Shown: positions 1 through 6,959, numbered from the stretch's first letter. The stretch is 14,990 bases of DNA from Rhodobacteraceae bacterium UBA7436 (GCA_002478745.1 DLQI01000030.1:1-14990), one strand, 5' to 3'. Numbers and translations are program-made. The notes: generated from the letters alone by a model not told the origin.

Positions 1-711
1 ATGGGCGGTTGCGCGATGATCGGTCAGTCTATGATCAACGTGAAATCAGGCGGTCGTACCCGTGTTGCCGGGATCGCGGCGGCTGTATTCTTGTTGCTGT
101 TCATCTTGGTTGGTTCCAGCGTGATAGAGTTGATCCCATTGGCGGCCCTTGTTGGCGTGATGTTCATGGTTGTGATCGGCACCTTTGCTTGGAATTCTCT
201 CACCATCCTGCGCAAGGTTCCGAAAATGGATGCCTTTGTGATCTTGTTGGTGACTGTTGTGACGGTGATGGAAGATTTGGCCGTAGCCGTTGTGGTTGGT
301 GTGATCGTAAGCGCATTGGCCTATGCATGGAACAACGCCCGTCGCATCCACGCGACAACACGCGAGTCAGCATCTGAAAAAGGTGCCAAAGTGTATGAGA
401 TCAACGGCCCGTTGTTCTTTGGTTCCTCCGATGGTTTCGCTGAGTTGTTTGAGGTTGAGACCGATCCAGACACAGTGATCGTTGATTTCAAAGACAGCCG
501 AGTTGTGGACCAGTCTGCGTTGCAGGCGATTGAAGCGATTGCTGGTAAATACGAGGCTGTGGGCAAACGCATTCAACTGCGCCACCTTAGCCGCGATTGC
601 CACCAGTTGCTGACAACTGCCGGTCACTTGATGGTCGATAGCGATGATGATCCAGATTATGAGATCGCTGTTGATTACTCAGTACGTACTGGGATTTTGG
701 GCGGTCACTAA
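1..711 (+). CDS. SulP-family anion permease, C-terminal part with STAS domain (5' partial)
   Basis: Inner-membrane SulP (SLC26-like) transporter; the family moves sulfate, bicarbonate or other anions, and the substrate cannot be told here. The window opens inside the gene: the ATG at position 1 falls within a GGCAMIGQSMINVKSGG stretch that is internal in SulP proteins, so the real start lies upstream and about half the protein is missing. Visible are hydrophobic segments at about residues 22-62 and 77-110, which form the last membrane helices, then a cytoplasmic STAS domain at about residues 130-230 (VYEINGPLFF, then VIVDFKDSRVVDQSALQAI, with Ser172 at the conserved STAS loop position). The reading frame is intact to TAA at 709-711, and an intrinsic terminator follows 30 bases later, so this is the last gene of its transcript. 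The family call is firm; the transported anion is unknown. Confidence 0.93.
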   Translation: MGGCAMIGQSMINVKSGGRTRVAGIAAAVFLLLFILVGSSVIELIPLAALVGVMFMVVIGTFAWNSLTILRKVPKMDAFVILLVTVVTVMEDLAVAVVVGVIVSALAYAWNNARRIHATTRESASEKGAKVYEINGPLFFGSSDGFAELFEVETDPDTVIVDFKDSRVVDQSALQAIEAIAGKYEAVGKRIQLRHLSRDCHQLLTTAGHLMVDSDDDPDYEIAVDYSVRTGILGGH

Positions 712-740
712 GACCTGCTTTCCAAAGCATATGATTTTTG

Positions 741-769
741 AAAGGCCGATGGGAAACTGTCGGCCTTTT
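741..769 (+). terminator. Rho-independent terminator of the SulP gene
   Basis: A perfect 9-base-pair inverted repeat, AAAGGCCGA (741-749) and TCGGCCTTT (760-768), encloses a 10-base loop and ends in a short T run (TTTT). It sits 30 bases after the SulP stop. On the minus strand the same stem ends in TTTC, so it could weakly stop transcripts arriving from the convergent amidohydrolase gene. Confidence 0.85.
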
Positions 770-915
770 GCTTTGGGTGGGTGGGATGCGCGGATCAGCT
801 GGACCTTAGCGGTTTTGGATTGTGCCTCAGTTTGGATTTCCGCTTGGAGGCCATACTGCAAATTTTCTGTGACGCGGCGAATGTCAGCTTGTGGGCCCGA
901 TTGTTGGTAACAAGG

Positions 916-2067
916 TTAAGCGGTTCCTAATAAATCGCGGGCTATACGCTCGAAGATCGCGCAACCGATGGGGATCAAGTCGTCAGGAAAATCATAGTCG
1001 GGATTGTGTAGCGCAGCATAGTCTTCGCCAGGCCCTAAGCACAGCATTGCCGCTTTGGCGTCCCAGCCAAACACGCCAAAATCTTCTGACGCGCGCATAG
1101 GAACACCCGCGTCACCATAGGCGACGTCGATTGCGTCCATAGCTGTTGTTGCCACGTTGTAGGCGTCTGGGTCATTGATGGAGGCTGCGAAGTTATCGCA
1201 AACCTCGAAATCCACATTAAGTCCGAATTTCTCTGCCGCTGTATTGGCACGCGCGCGGGCTGATGTTTCAAGGCTGTCCATTCCCTCGTCACCCGCCGTC
1301 CGCAATGTGGCGAAAATCTCGCCTTCACCCGGAGCCACCCCAAATGATGGCTCGCCAATTTTTACATGGGTTATAGTAACCAATCGGAAACCATCATCAA
1401 GCGATCCGCCCTGTCCTAGAGCGTCGAGAGCTGGGATCAACTCAGCAATAGCCTGCGCTGGAGAAACACCATTCTCTGGGTCGGCTGCGTGGGCGGTTTT
1501 GCCATTAAGCTTAATCTTAAGCCCCAATGAAGCGCAGTTAATCAGCCCCGCACAGGTAGAAACATATCCGAAAGGCCGCCCTGGTTCGATGTGAATAGCA
1601 AACGCCCAGTCAGCTTGAATTTCTTGATAAGCAGGATCAGCGACCACAGCTTTTGCACCGCTGCCGTCTTCTTCAGCGGGTTGGAACATAAGGGTGACAC
1701 GGCCTTGCGCTACTGGTTGGCGGGAAATCATGCGTCCCAACGCGAGAAGCATTGTCATATGGCCGTCATGACCGCAAACATGGCTCTTTCCGTGGATCAG
1801 CGACGACCAAGCGATGTCATTGCGTTCCTCAATTGGCAACGCATCAAGCTCAGCCCTAAAAAGAACTGTCGGCCCATCCTTACCGCTGTCAAAAACCGCA
1901 GCCACGCCATGACCACCTAATCCAGTCAAGATGCGAGTTGGTGACAGCGCTTTTAGTTCAGCTGCAATTTTACTGGCTGTTTCTATTTCTTCCCCAGACA
2001 ATTCTGGATGGCGGTGAAGTTCACGGCGAAATTCAGTTAGTTCCATCAAGTCAAGATTTGTTAGCAT
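916..2067 (-). CDS. M20-family amidohydrolase (hippurate hydrolase / IAA-amino acid hydrolase type)
   Basis: Cytoplasmic metal-dependent amidase of the M20D group, which cleaves N-acyl amino acids or similar amides; the true substrate is not readable. The 383-residue length is normal. Family signatures appear in order: RHPELSGEE (19-27), RAELDALP (71-78), VCGHDGHM (97-104, ligands Cys98 and His100), FQPAEE (128-133, catalytic Glu), AIHIEPG (157-163, His159), a dimerisation lid domain at about 180-290, SEDFG (327-331) and LHNPDYDFPDD (353-363, His354). All expected metal and catalytic positions are present. The chosen ATG at 2067 has no clear ribosome binding site; an in-frame ATG seven codons downstream (start 2046) would also keep the full domain. 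It lies downstream of the flavin reductase gene on the same strand, about 220 bases away, so co-transcription is possible but not shown. Confidence 0.92.
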   Translation of the reverse strand: MLTNLDLMELTEFRRELHRHPELSGEEIETASKIAAELKALSPTRILTGLGGHGVAAVFDSGKDGPTVLFRAELDALPIEERNDIAWSSLIHGKSHVCGHDGHMTMLLALGRMISRQPVAQGRVTLMFQPAEEDGSGAKAVVADPAYQEIQADWAFAIHIEPGRPFGYVSTCAGLINCASLGLKIKLNGKTAHAADPENGVSPAQAIAELIPALDALGQGGSLDDGFRLVTITHVKIGEPSFGVAPGEGEIFATLRTAGDEGMDSLETSARARANTAAEKFGLNVDFEVCDNFAASINDPDAYNVATTAMDAIDVAYGDAGVPMRASEDFGVFGWDAKAAMLCLGPGEDYAALHNPDYDFPDDLIPIGCAIFERIARDLLGTA

Positions 2068-2100
2068 TTGTTGTTCTGCTTTCGAAGTCAGTTCAGCTGA

Positions 2101-2265
2101 TCACTCTATTCCTAAATCAGAACTGGGAACATACGCCAAGCACCGCACAACTAAATGCGGCTTTTTCTGTTTCGGATAACCGTCACTAATAGCCTCTTTG
2201 GTAACGTCTGCTCCGTCCACAAAGCTGAAGTTCCAACCGAGACCCAAGCGGTTTTGAATAGACAT
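2101..2265 (-). CDS. Possible small ORF of 54 codons, unrecognised
   Basis: An ATG-initiated reading frame of 54 codons between the flavin reductase and amidohydrolase genes. The protein would begin MSIQNRLGLGWNFSFVDG and end LAYVPSSDLGIE. I recognise no family. There is no Shine-Dalgarno sequence before the ATG. The frame is the same as that of the flavin reductase gene just upstream and is open back to that gene's TAA stop. It could be a small gene, a decayed gene tail or chance. No other gene overlaps it, so it is not a shadow frame. Confidence 0.18.
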   Translation of the reverse strand: MSIQNRLGLGWNFSFVDGADVTKEAISDGYPKQKKPHLVVRCLAYVPSSDLGIE

Positions 2266-2280
2266 TGAAGCGCGCGTGCG

Positions 2281-2302
2281 CCGCCCTTAGTCGTCAGGGC
2301 GG
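2281..2302 (-). other. Hairpin spanning the flavin reductase stop codon
   Basis: A perfect 7-base-pair GC-rich inverted repeat, CCGCCCT (2281-2287) and AGGGCGG (2296-2302), with an 8-base loop. The stop codon of the flavin reductase gene (2287-2289) sits at the edge of the stem. No T run follows on the minus strand, so a classical terminator is unlikely; an RNA-end stabilising or processing hairpin is possible. Confidence 0.4.
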
Positions 2303-2892
2303 TCCAGTTCAAACACATTCTCAACAACCGCATAGTCGCGGTAGCCGAGGCGTGAGAGCGGTTGGAACGTGGAGACGTCAAAGCGACCATTCACGATGGT
2401 ATTGTCGCGCATGTGCACGCCGATGACTTCGCCGAAAACCACATAGTTGCTTTCGCCCTCAATCTTCACGATCTGGGTCATTTTACATTCAAGCGATGCA
2501 GGCACGCCGTCGACCCGCGCGCAGTTGATGGTTTCGCAGTCCAATGCAGTCAGCCCTGCACGTGCGAATTCGTCCTCATCTTTGCCCAAGGGTGCAGATG
2601 TCGCGTTCATTTCGTTGCGCATTGCGGCTTCGACGATGTTGACGCAGAACACACCGGTTTCACGGATGTTGGCAACGCTGTCTTTGGTGTTGTCTTGGTC
2701 GTCCTTGGCGCTGGTGGATGCGAACATCACTTGGGGTGGAACGTAAGACACAGCATTGAAAAACGAATAGGGGGCCAGATTGTTGCGGCCTTCACCGTCA
2801 CGTGTTGAAATCCAACCAATGGGCCGTGGGGATACGATGGCGTTGAAGGGATTGTGCGGCAGCGGGTGACCATCTTTTGGTTGATAGAACAT
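2287..2892 (-). CDS. Flavin reductase-like FMN-binding domain protein (DIM6/NTAB type)
   Basis: A 201-residue cytoplasmic protein with the FMN-binding split-barrel fold of the flavin reductase domain family. Members bind FMN and often act as NAD(P)H:flavin reductases or partners of monooxygenases. Visible signatures are the N-terminal NPFNAIVSPRPIGWIST block (about residues 14-30), NNLAPYSFFNAVSYVPPQVMFAS (about 37-59), the VNIVEAAMRNEMNATSAP stretch, and the late NYVVFGEVIGVHM strand. The reading frame is open a further 29 codons upstream, but the ATG at 2892 is preferred: AAAGG (2901-2905) lies 8 bases before it and the family block begins right after it. It is divergent from the GNAT gene. 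The physiological substrate or partner enzyme cannot be deduced from its neighbours. Confidence 0.88.
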   Translation of the reverse strand: MFYQPKDGHPLPHNPFNAIVSPRPIGWISTRDGEGRNNLAPYSFFNAVSYVPPQVMFASTSAKDDQDNTKDSVANIRETGVFCVNIVEAAMRNEMNATSAPLGKDEDEFARAGLTALDCETINCARVDGVPASLECKMTQIVKIEGESNYVVFGEVIGVHMRDNTIVNGRFDVSTFQPLSRLGYRDYAVVENVFELDRPDD

Positions 2893-2900
2893 TTGGCAAG

Positions 2901-2905
2901 CCTTT
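2901..2905 (-). promoter_or_regulatory. Ribosome binding site that fixes the flavin reductase start
   Basis: AAAGG on the minus strand, 8 bases before the ATG at 2892. It supports this ATG over the upstream in-frame start at 2979, which would add 29 residues that look unlike the family. Confidence 0.55.
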
Positions 2906-2969
2906 CGTGCTTTCAATATTTGGCAAAGAGGTAGCGCCATGTTAGGTCGGAAACCAGCCCCTTTGATGC

Positions 2970-2996
2970 TTGGCCCCATCTAACCTGAAATACAAT
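2970..2996 (+). promoter_or_regulatory. Candidate promoter of the GNAT gene
   Basis: A -10-like TACAAT (2991-2996, five of six consensus bases) with a weak -35-like TTGGCC (2970-2975) at a short 15-base spacing. Transcription would begin around 3003, giving a leader of about ten bases or less before the ATG at 3014. This fits the lack of a Shine-Dalgarno sequence there. It is a pattern match only. Confidence 0.3.
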
Positions 2997-3013
2997 TCCA
3001 GACCTAATTGATT

Positions 3014-3502
3014 ATGTACGTTTTGACGCCTGAACATGACGACGACTGGTGGGAAGTCGAAGCACTGTATGATCTGTGCTTTGCGCCCGGACGCGAGGCG
3101 TTGTCCTCGTACCGTTTGCGTGATGATGTGCCCCCCGTTGAGGGAATGAGCATGGTGGCGCGTGATATCGATGGTATCTTGGCCGGTGCGATCAGGTTCT
3201 GGCCTATTCGCATCGGTGACACACCGTCTTTGCTGCTTGGCCCTGTGGCCGTTCACCCAACCCGCCAAAGCGAGGGCTTGGGCGGTCAGTTGATGAACGC
3301 CAGTCTTGAGATTGCGGAGGATACAGGGTGGGAGCGTGTGATGCTGGTAGGTGATGAGCCCTATTACAAACGCTTTGATTTTACGCTGCTTGAGGGTGTG
3401 ATCATGCCACCACCGACAAACCCCGCGCGGGTTTTGGGTCGTGCCTTGAAAAAGGGTGCATGGGACGGGGTGACGGGCAAGGTCCGTCGCTTCAAGGATT
3501 GA
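3014..3502 (+). CDS. GNAT-family N-acetyltransferase (YhbS-like)
   Basis: Predicted cytoplasmic acetyl-CoA-dependent N-acetyltransferase of 162 residues, typical for a single GNAT domain. The acetyl-CoA binding motif A is clear at about residues 73-95: LLLGPVAVHPTRQSEGLGGQ, with the Q-x-x-G-x-G type pyrophosphate loop (RQSEGLGG). A later block, VMLVGDEPYYKRFDF (about 109-123), matches motif B with the usual Tyr and Phe positions of YhbS-like proteins. The acceptor substrate is unknown. The ATG at 3014 was chosen; a TTG two codons upstream (3008) is in frame and could also serve. Neither has a visible Shine-Dalgarno sequence. The EcsC-family gene follows after 44 bases on the same strand and may be co-transcribed. 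Confidence 0.88.
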   Translation: MYVLTPEHDDDWWEVEALYDLCFAPGREALSSYRLRDDVPPVEGMSMVARDIDGILAGAIRFWPIRIGDTPSLLLGPVAVHPTRQSEGLGGQLMNASLEIAEDTGWERVMLVGDEPYYKRFDFTLLEGVIMPPPTNPARVLGRALKKGAWDGVTGKVRRFKD

Positions 3503-3546
3503 AAAGTGGCGGGCGCCTCCCAATGTAATGCCTATGGGAGACCCAA

Positions 3547-4314
3547 ATGACTGACCTGATCGTATCGAATAGCGTAGACGTGGACGCCGAGATTGAAGCG
3601 TTGGCGCGTCGCTATGCCAAGGCTGGCGGCATCGGGATCGATTTGCTGAACAGTTTGGGGGCTCAGGCTGATGGCCTGCTTCAACGGCTTCCTCAGAAAG
3701 CACAGGATGGTTTGCAAGACGCGACCGTTGCGGCGCTGAACCATGCGATGACGGCAGCACATAAATCCCGTGACATGGTGCCCGATCAAGCGGGCTGGTT
3801 AAATTCCGCAGTCAGTGCGGCGATGGGCGCTGTTGGCGGTATGGGTGGTTTGCCCACTGCATTGGCGGAATTGCCAGTGACCGCGACATTGTTGCTGCGC
3901 GTGATCAATGGGGTCGCGGCAGAGCATGGGTTTGACACCAGCGAAGAAAACGTACGCTTTGATTGTGTGCATGTGTTTACCGCGGCAGGTCCGCTGGATC
4001 ACGATGACAGCGCTGAAATCGCTTTTTTGTCTGCGCGCATGGCCCTAAGCGGGACGGCGATGCAGGCGATCATCGCACGTGTTGCCCCGCGTTTGGCGAC
4101 TGTTTTAGGGCAGAAATTGGCGGCCCAAGCGGTGCCTGTTTTGGGCGCTGTGGCGGGTGCTGCAACCAATTACGCCTATACCAGCTATTATACCGATATG
4201 GCCCATGTGCATTTTGGTTTGCGCAGGTTGGCGATTGAGGCGGATGTTTCGCGTGAGGTGCTGGTGGATAGGTTACGCGAGCGGATGAACAAAACGCCAG
4301 TTAAGCGCGCTTAG
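3547..4314 (+). CDS. EcsC-family protein
   Basis: A 255-residue protein of the EcsC family, named after a protein encoded with the Bacillus Ecs ABC transporter; the biochemical role of the family is not established. Recognisable parts are the glycine-rich hydrophobic block GAVGGMGGLPTALAELPVTATLLLRVI (about residues 94-120), which may associate with the membrane, the AAEHGFDTSEENVRFDC segment (about 124-140), and the C-terminal VPVLGAVAGAATNYAYTSYYTDMAHVHFGLRRL (about 197-228) characteristic of the family. The ATG at 3547 has GGGAG (3536-3540) six bases upstream, a good ribosome binding site. There is no adjacent Ecs-type transporter. The stop codon overlaps that of the convergent modC gene by four bases (4311-4314). 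Family call firm, function unknown. Confidence 0.87.
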   Translation: MTDLIVSNSVDVDAEIEALARRYAKAGGIGIDLLNSLGAQADGLLQRLPQKAQDGLQDATVAALNHAMTAAHKSRDMVPDQAGWLNSAVSAAMGAVGGMGGLPTALAELPVTATLLLRVINGVAAEHGFDTSEENVRFDCVHVFTAAGPLDHDDSAEIAFLSARMALSGTAMQAIIARVAPRLATVLGQKLAAQAVPVLGAVAGAATNYAYTSYYTDMAHVHFGLRRLAIEADVSREVLVDRLRERMNKTPVKRA

Positions 4315-5399
4315 CGTCCGATCGAGGTGGCGGCGATGGATGTCGCCTTGATCACTGCAAAGCAAGTGACCCCTTGCGACAGATCCAAATCCTGAACCGC
4401 GCGTGCTGTGACGCGTGCCAGCAGTTGATCGCCAGCGGCGTCCAAGCTGATGGCGGCACCAGGACCATCGCCAGTGCGGATGCTTTTCACGGTCACAGGC
4501 AGGATGTTGACCGATGATAACCCTGTTGGGCGGGTGCGTGACAGGATCACGTCTTGGGCCAGTACATGTAGGCGCACAAGGGTGCCTACAGGGGCCGCGA
4601 CGCCGGGCAATTCAAGGGTGCCAGCGTTGGTTTTGAGCGTGCTGATACCGTCATCGCCGTGTTCCATTACTGTCGCTTGAAGGACCGCGCCCGCCTGACG
4701 CACGCCAACAAGCGGCACAATGGTAGGATCGGCCAAGACATCAAAGATGGAACCAGAGGCTGCGATCTTCCCCTTGGACAGGATCACCAGTTGATCGGCC
4801 AGTCGTGCGATCTCGTCCAACGCATGGCTGACGTATAGAATGGGCAACCCTGCGGCCCCAGATTTGAGCCGCTCTAGGTAGGGCAGGATATTGTCTTTGC
4901 GTTGGCCATCAAGGGCGGCGAGGGGTTCATCCATCAACAACATCTTTGGGCGGCTTAGCAATGCGCGTCCCAAAGCAACCCGTTGTTTTTCACCACCCGA
5001 CAGATCGGTTGGTCGGCGTTTCATCAGATCGGTGAGGCCGAGAAGATCAGCCACCTCATCCAGCGACGGGCCTGTTGATCCTGCGGGGGCGTGGCGCAAT
5101 CCAAAGCGTAGATTTTGCGTGACGTCCATGTGGGGGAATAGGCGCGCGTCTTGGAACACATATCCCATGCGCCTTTTGTGGGCGGGTAGGTTGATGCGCT
5201 GGGCGGCGTCAAATAGGGGGGTGTCATTCAGCGCGATGTGTCCACTGTCAGGTGCGCTTAGGCCAGCAACCACGTTGATCAGAGTGGTTTTGCCCGCGCC
5301 TGAACGGCCGAAGACAGCTGTGACGCCATTCGGGGCAGTGAACCCCACATCAAGGGTGAAGGTCCCAAGGCGTTTGGTGATGTTTAGATCAAGGCTCAT
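4311..5399 (-). CDS. modC: Molybdate ABC transporter ATP-binding protein ModC
   Basis: ATPase subunit that powers molybdate import by ModAB. The 362-residue length matches ModC. Seen in order: Walker A GRSGAGKT (31-38), Q-loop VFQDARLFPH (81-90), ABC signature LSGGEKQR (133-140), Walker B LLMDEP (154-159), the H-loop YVSHALDE (His192), then a C-terminal Mop-type domain at about residues 290-355 (SSVNILPVTVKSIRTGDG, then DQLLARVTARAVQDLDL). Mop domains bind oxyanions, which separates ModC from other import ATPases. The ATG overlaps the modB stop as ATGA (5396-5399), implying translational coupling. Third gene of modABC. Its TAA at 4311-4313 overlaps the ecsC stop on the other strand, leaving no room for a terminator between the two genes. 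Confidence 0.96.
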   Translation of the reverse strand: MSLDLNITKRLGTFTLDVGFTAPNGVTAVFGRSGAGKTTLINVVAGLSAPDSGHIALNDTPLFDAAQRINLPAHKRRMGYVFQDARLFPHMDVTQNLRFGLRHAPAGSTGPSLDEVADLLGLTDLMKRRPTDLSGGEKQRVALGRALLSRPKMLLMDEPLAALDGQRKDNILPYLERLKSGAAGLPILYVSHALDEIARLADQLVILSKGKIAASGSIFDVLADPTIVPLVGVRQAGAVLQATVMEHGDDGISTLKTNAGTLELPGVAAPVGTLVRLHVLAQDVILSRTRPTGLSSVNILPVTVKSIRTGDGPGAAISLDAAGDQLLARVTARAVQDLDLSQGVTCFAVIKATSIAATSIGR

Positions 5400-6100
5400 G
5401 TGTCGCCCTCAATCCCGCGAATGCGTTTGGCGACCCTTTGGGCCAGCCATTCAGACAGGGCAACGGCTGTGATGGCGATCACACAGGCCCATAGTACAAG
5501 GGCAATGGCGCGGTCTTCACCGCCCGGAACCTGAAGGAAGCTGTAAATGGCAGAGGGCAGGGTTTGGGTTTGGCCGGGGATGTTGGCGACGAAGGTGATC
5601 GTGGCCCCAAATTCGCCGATGGCCTTAGCAAACCCCATGACCGCACCCGCCAATATGCCCGGAGCAATGAGGGGAAGGGTGACGCTAGCAAATACTGATG
5701 TGGGTTTGGCCCCTAGGGTTGCAGCGGCCTGTTCCAACTTTGGGTCCACCGCTTCAATGGCAAGGCGCATGGCGCGGACCATAAGGGGAAAGCCCATGAT
5801 GACAGCCGCCAAGACTGCACCGGTCCAGCGAAACGCAAGGGTGATGCCGAACACATCGTAAAGAAAGCCACCGATGGGACCGTTGCGCCCAAAACCGATC
5901 AACAACAGATAGCCTGTGACAACGGGAGGCAGGACGAGGGGAAGGTGAACCAATGCGGACAGCAGCGCCTTGCCACGAAATTGCCCACGCGCCAGCAGCC
6001 ACGCAACCCACAGCGCGATGGGCAGGGCCACAAGGGTCGCGGTGCAGGCCACCAACAGTGACAGGCGCAGGGCGTCCCAACTGGCGGCGTCAAGCATCAT
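5396..6100 (-). CDS. modB: Molybdate ABC transporter permease ModB
   Basis: Inner-membrane permease subunit of the molybdate importer, 234 residues. Several hydrophobic segments are visible (about residues 11-37, 46-70, 86-107, 145-170 and 196-216), with the cytoplasmic EAA loop that contacts ModC at about 123-142 (EQAAATLGAKPTSVFASVTL). The GEFGATITFVANIPGQTQTLP block (about 162-182) is typical of ModB and related oxyanion permeases. It starts within the end of modA (ATGA overlap, 6097-6100) and ends within the start of modC. A second ATG immediately follows the first; which one initiates cannot be decided. Confidence 0.96.
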   Translation of the reverse strand: MMLDAASWDALRLSLLVACTATLVALPIALWVAWLLARGQFRGKALLSALVHLPLVLPPVVTGYLLLIGFGRNGPIGGFLYDVFGITLAFRWTGAVLAAVIMGFPLMVRAMRLAIEAVDPKLEQAAATLGAKPTSVFASVTLPLIAPGILAGAVMGFAKAIGEFGATITFVANIPGQTQTLPSAIYSFLQVPGGEDRAIALVLWACVIAITAVALSEWLAQRVAKRIRGIEGDT

Positions 6101-6843
6101 TGGCGTGCCTCTGGGATTGCAAATCCGTTGTTTTGAAAAATTGCCGTGGCTTCAGGAGAGGACAAAAGCCTTAGGAATGCACGGCCATCTTCGGTGATTG
6201 CAGCGGCGGGGTAAGTGATTGGATCGTGGGCGGTCTCAGGCACGTTATATACAACATCGACGCGCGGCTCGGCCTGTGCATCGGAACGGTAAACCACACC
6301 AAGGGGCGTTTCACCGCGTGCGACAAGGGCAAGGGCAAGGCGCACATTTTCCACCTCTGCCAATTGATCCATCACGTGGTCCCACAGGTCCGCAATTTCG
6401 AGCCAAGATTGGGCGTAGATACCTGCGGGGACGCTGTCACGTTGGCCCATTGCAAGGCGGCCCTGATCCAGACGTTGTGGTATTTCTGTGGGGGTGGTGA
6501 GGGGAACGGCGCCGTTGGGGCCGATCAAGACAAGGCTGTTATTGGCGACATTGCGTCGACTACCTGCGAGCACTGCACCGCGTGTTTCAAGCCAATCCAT
6601 CCAGCGAGGGTGTGCAAGGATCACTACATCCGCTGGTGCCCCTACGGACACTTGGCGCGCGATTGTGCCTGACCCTGCATAGGACAGGGTGACGGGTGTT
6701 GTGCTGAGGGCTGCGATTTCATCAAGGGCACCGCGCAATGAGGCGGCGGCAAAGACGGTTGTGTCTGCATGCACGGCCCCGATTGGGAGCGCCACAACAG
6801 AAAAAACCTGAGCCAATACCCTGATATGGAGCGCGAATTTCAT
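6097..6843 (-). CDS. modA: Molybdate ABC transporter periplasmic binding protein ModA
   Basis: Periplasmic molybdate-binding protein, 248 residues with a signal peptide: a hydrophobic core at about 8-22 and a likely cleavage after AVHA (residue 26). Family motifs follow: FAAASL (31-36, with the oxyanion-binding Ser), YAGSGT (55-60), GAPADVVILA (68-77), NSLVLIGP, the MGQRDSVPAGIYAQ block, VRLALALVARGETPLGVVYRSDA (hinge and second binding region), and a late TYPAAAITEDG. First gene of modABC, with stop and start overlaps to modB. No Shine-Dalgarno sequence precedes the ATG; instead a -10-like element lies seven bases upstream, suggesting a leaderless message. Tungstate is an alternative ligand for this family. 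Confidence 0.95.
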   Translation of the reverse strand: MKFALHIRVLAQVFSVVALPIGAVHADTTVFAAASLRGALDEIAALSTTPVTLSYAGSGTIARQVSVGAPADVVILAHPRWMDWLETRGAVLAGSRRNVANNSLVLIGPNGAVPLTTPTEIPQRLDQGRLAMGQRDSVPAGIYAQSWLEIADLWDHVMDQLAEVENVRLALALVARGETPLGVVYRSDAQAEPRVDVVYNVPETAHDPITYPAAAITEDGRAFLRLLSSPEATAIFQNNGFAIPEARQ

Positions 6844-6850
6844 GGCTTTG

Positions 6851-6879
6851 ACTATCGTTCAGCCCTGTTTGTCATTCAA
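6851..6879 (-). promoter_or_regulatory. Candidate modABC promoter, possibly leaderless
   Basis: On the minus strand, TTGAAT (6874-6879) and GATAGT (6851-6856) are separated by exactly 17 bases, with four of six consensus bases in the -10 and a fair -35. The -10 ends seven bases before the modA ATG, so transcription would start at or next to the start codon. That agrees with the missing ribosome binding site. Confidence 0.4.
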
Positions 6880-6892
6880 GCGCAATAGCGCT
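6879..6892. promoter_or_regulatory. Palindrome upstream of modA, possible operator
   Basis: AGCGC-AATA-GCGCT, a perfect 5-base-pair inverted repeat, abuts the proposed -35 of modABC. It does not resemble the ModE Mo-box (AT-rich TATA-type half sites), and no modE lies in the window. A regulator site is only inferred from its position. Confidence 0.3.
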
Positions 6893-6930
6893 GGGCGAAA
6901 CCCCGTAATGGGCGGATTTTCCAACGGCTC

Positions 6931-6959
6931 TGGAAATCACCAGTAAAACAGGGTAAAAT
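6931..6959 (+). promoter_or_regulatory. Candidate promoter of the Nudix gene
   Basis: TGGAAA (6931-6936) and TAAAAT (6954-6959, five of six bases) with a 17-base spacer. The -35 is also the right arm of an inverted repeat TTTCCA-N7-TGGAAA (6918-6936), so a protein bound there could block or guide polymerase. The expected transcript start is near 6966, about 30 bases before the first ATG. Confidence 0.4.

Noticed and set aside
2362..2808. Open frame of 148 codons on the plus strand
   Set aside because: Antisense shadow of the flavin reductase gene; its His/Val/Cys-rich product has no recognisable domain.
2942..3760. Open frame of 272 codons on the minus strand
   Set aside because: Runs antisense through the GNAT gene and the start of ecsC, both of which have clear family motifs; composition is unlike a real protein.
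4891..5472. Open frame of 193 codons on the plus strand
   Set aside because: It lies antisense to modC and the end of modB, both with full motif sets; its product is Arg/Pro/Ser-rich and resembles no family.
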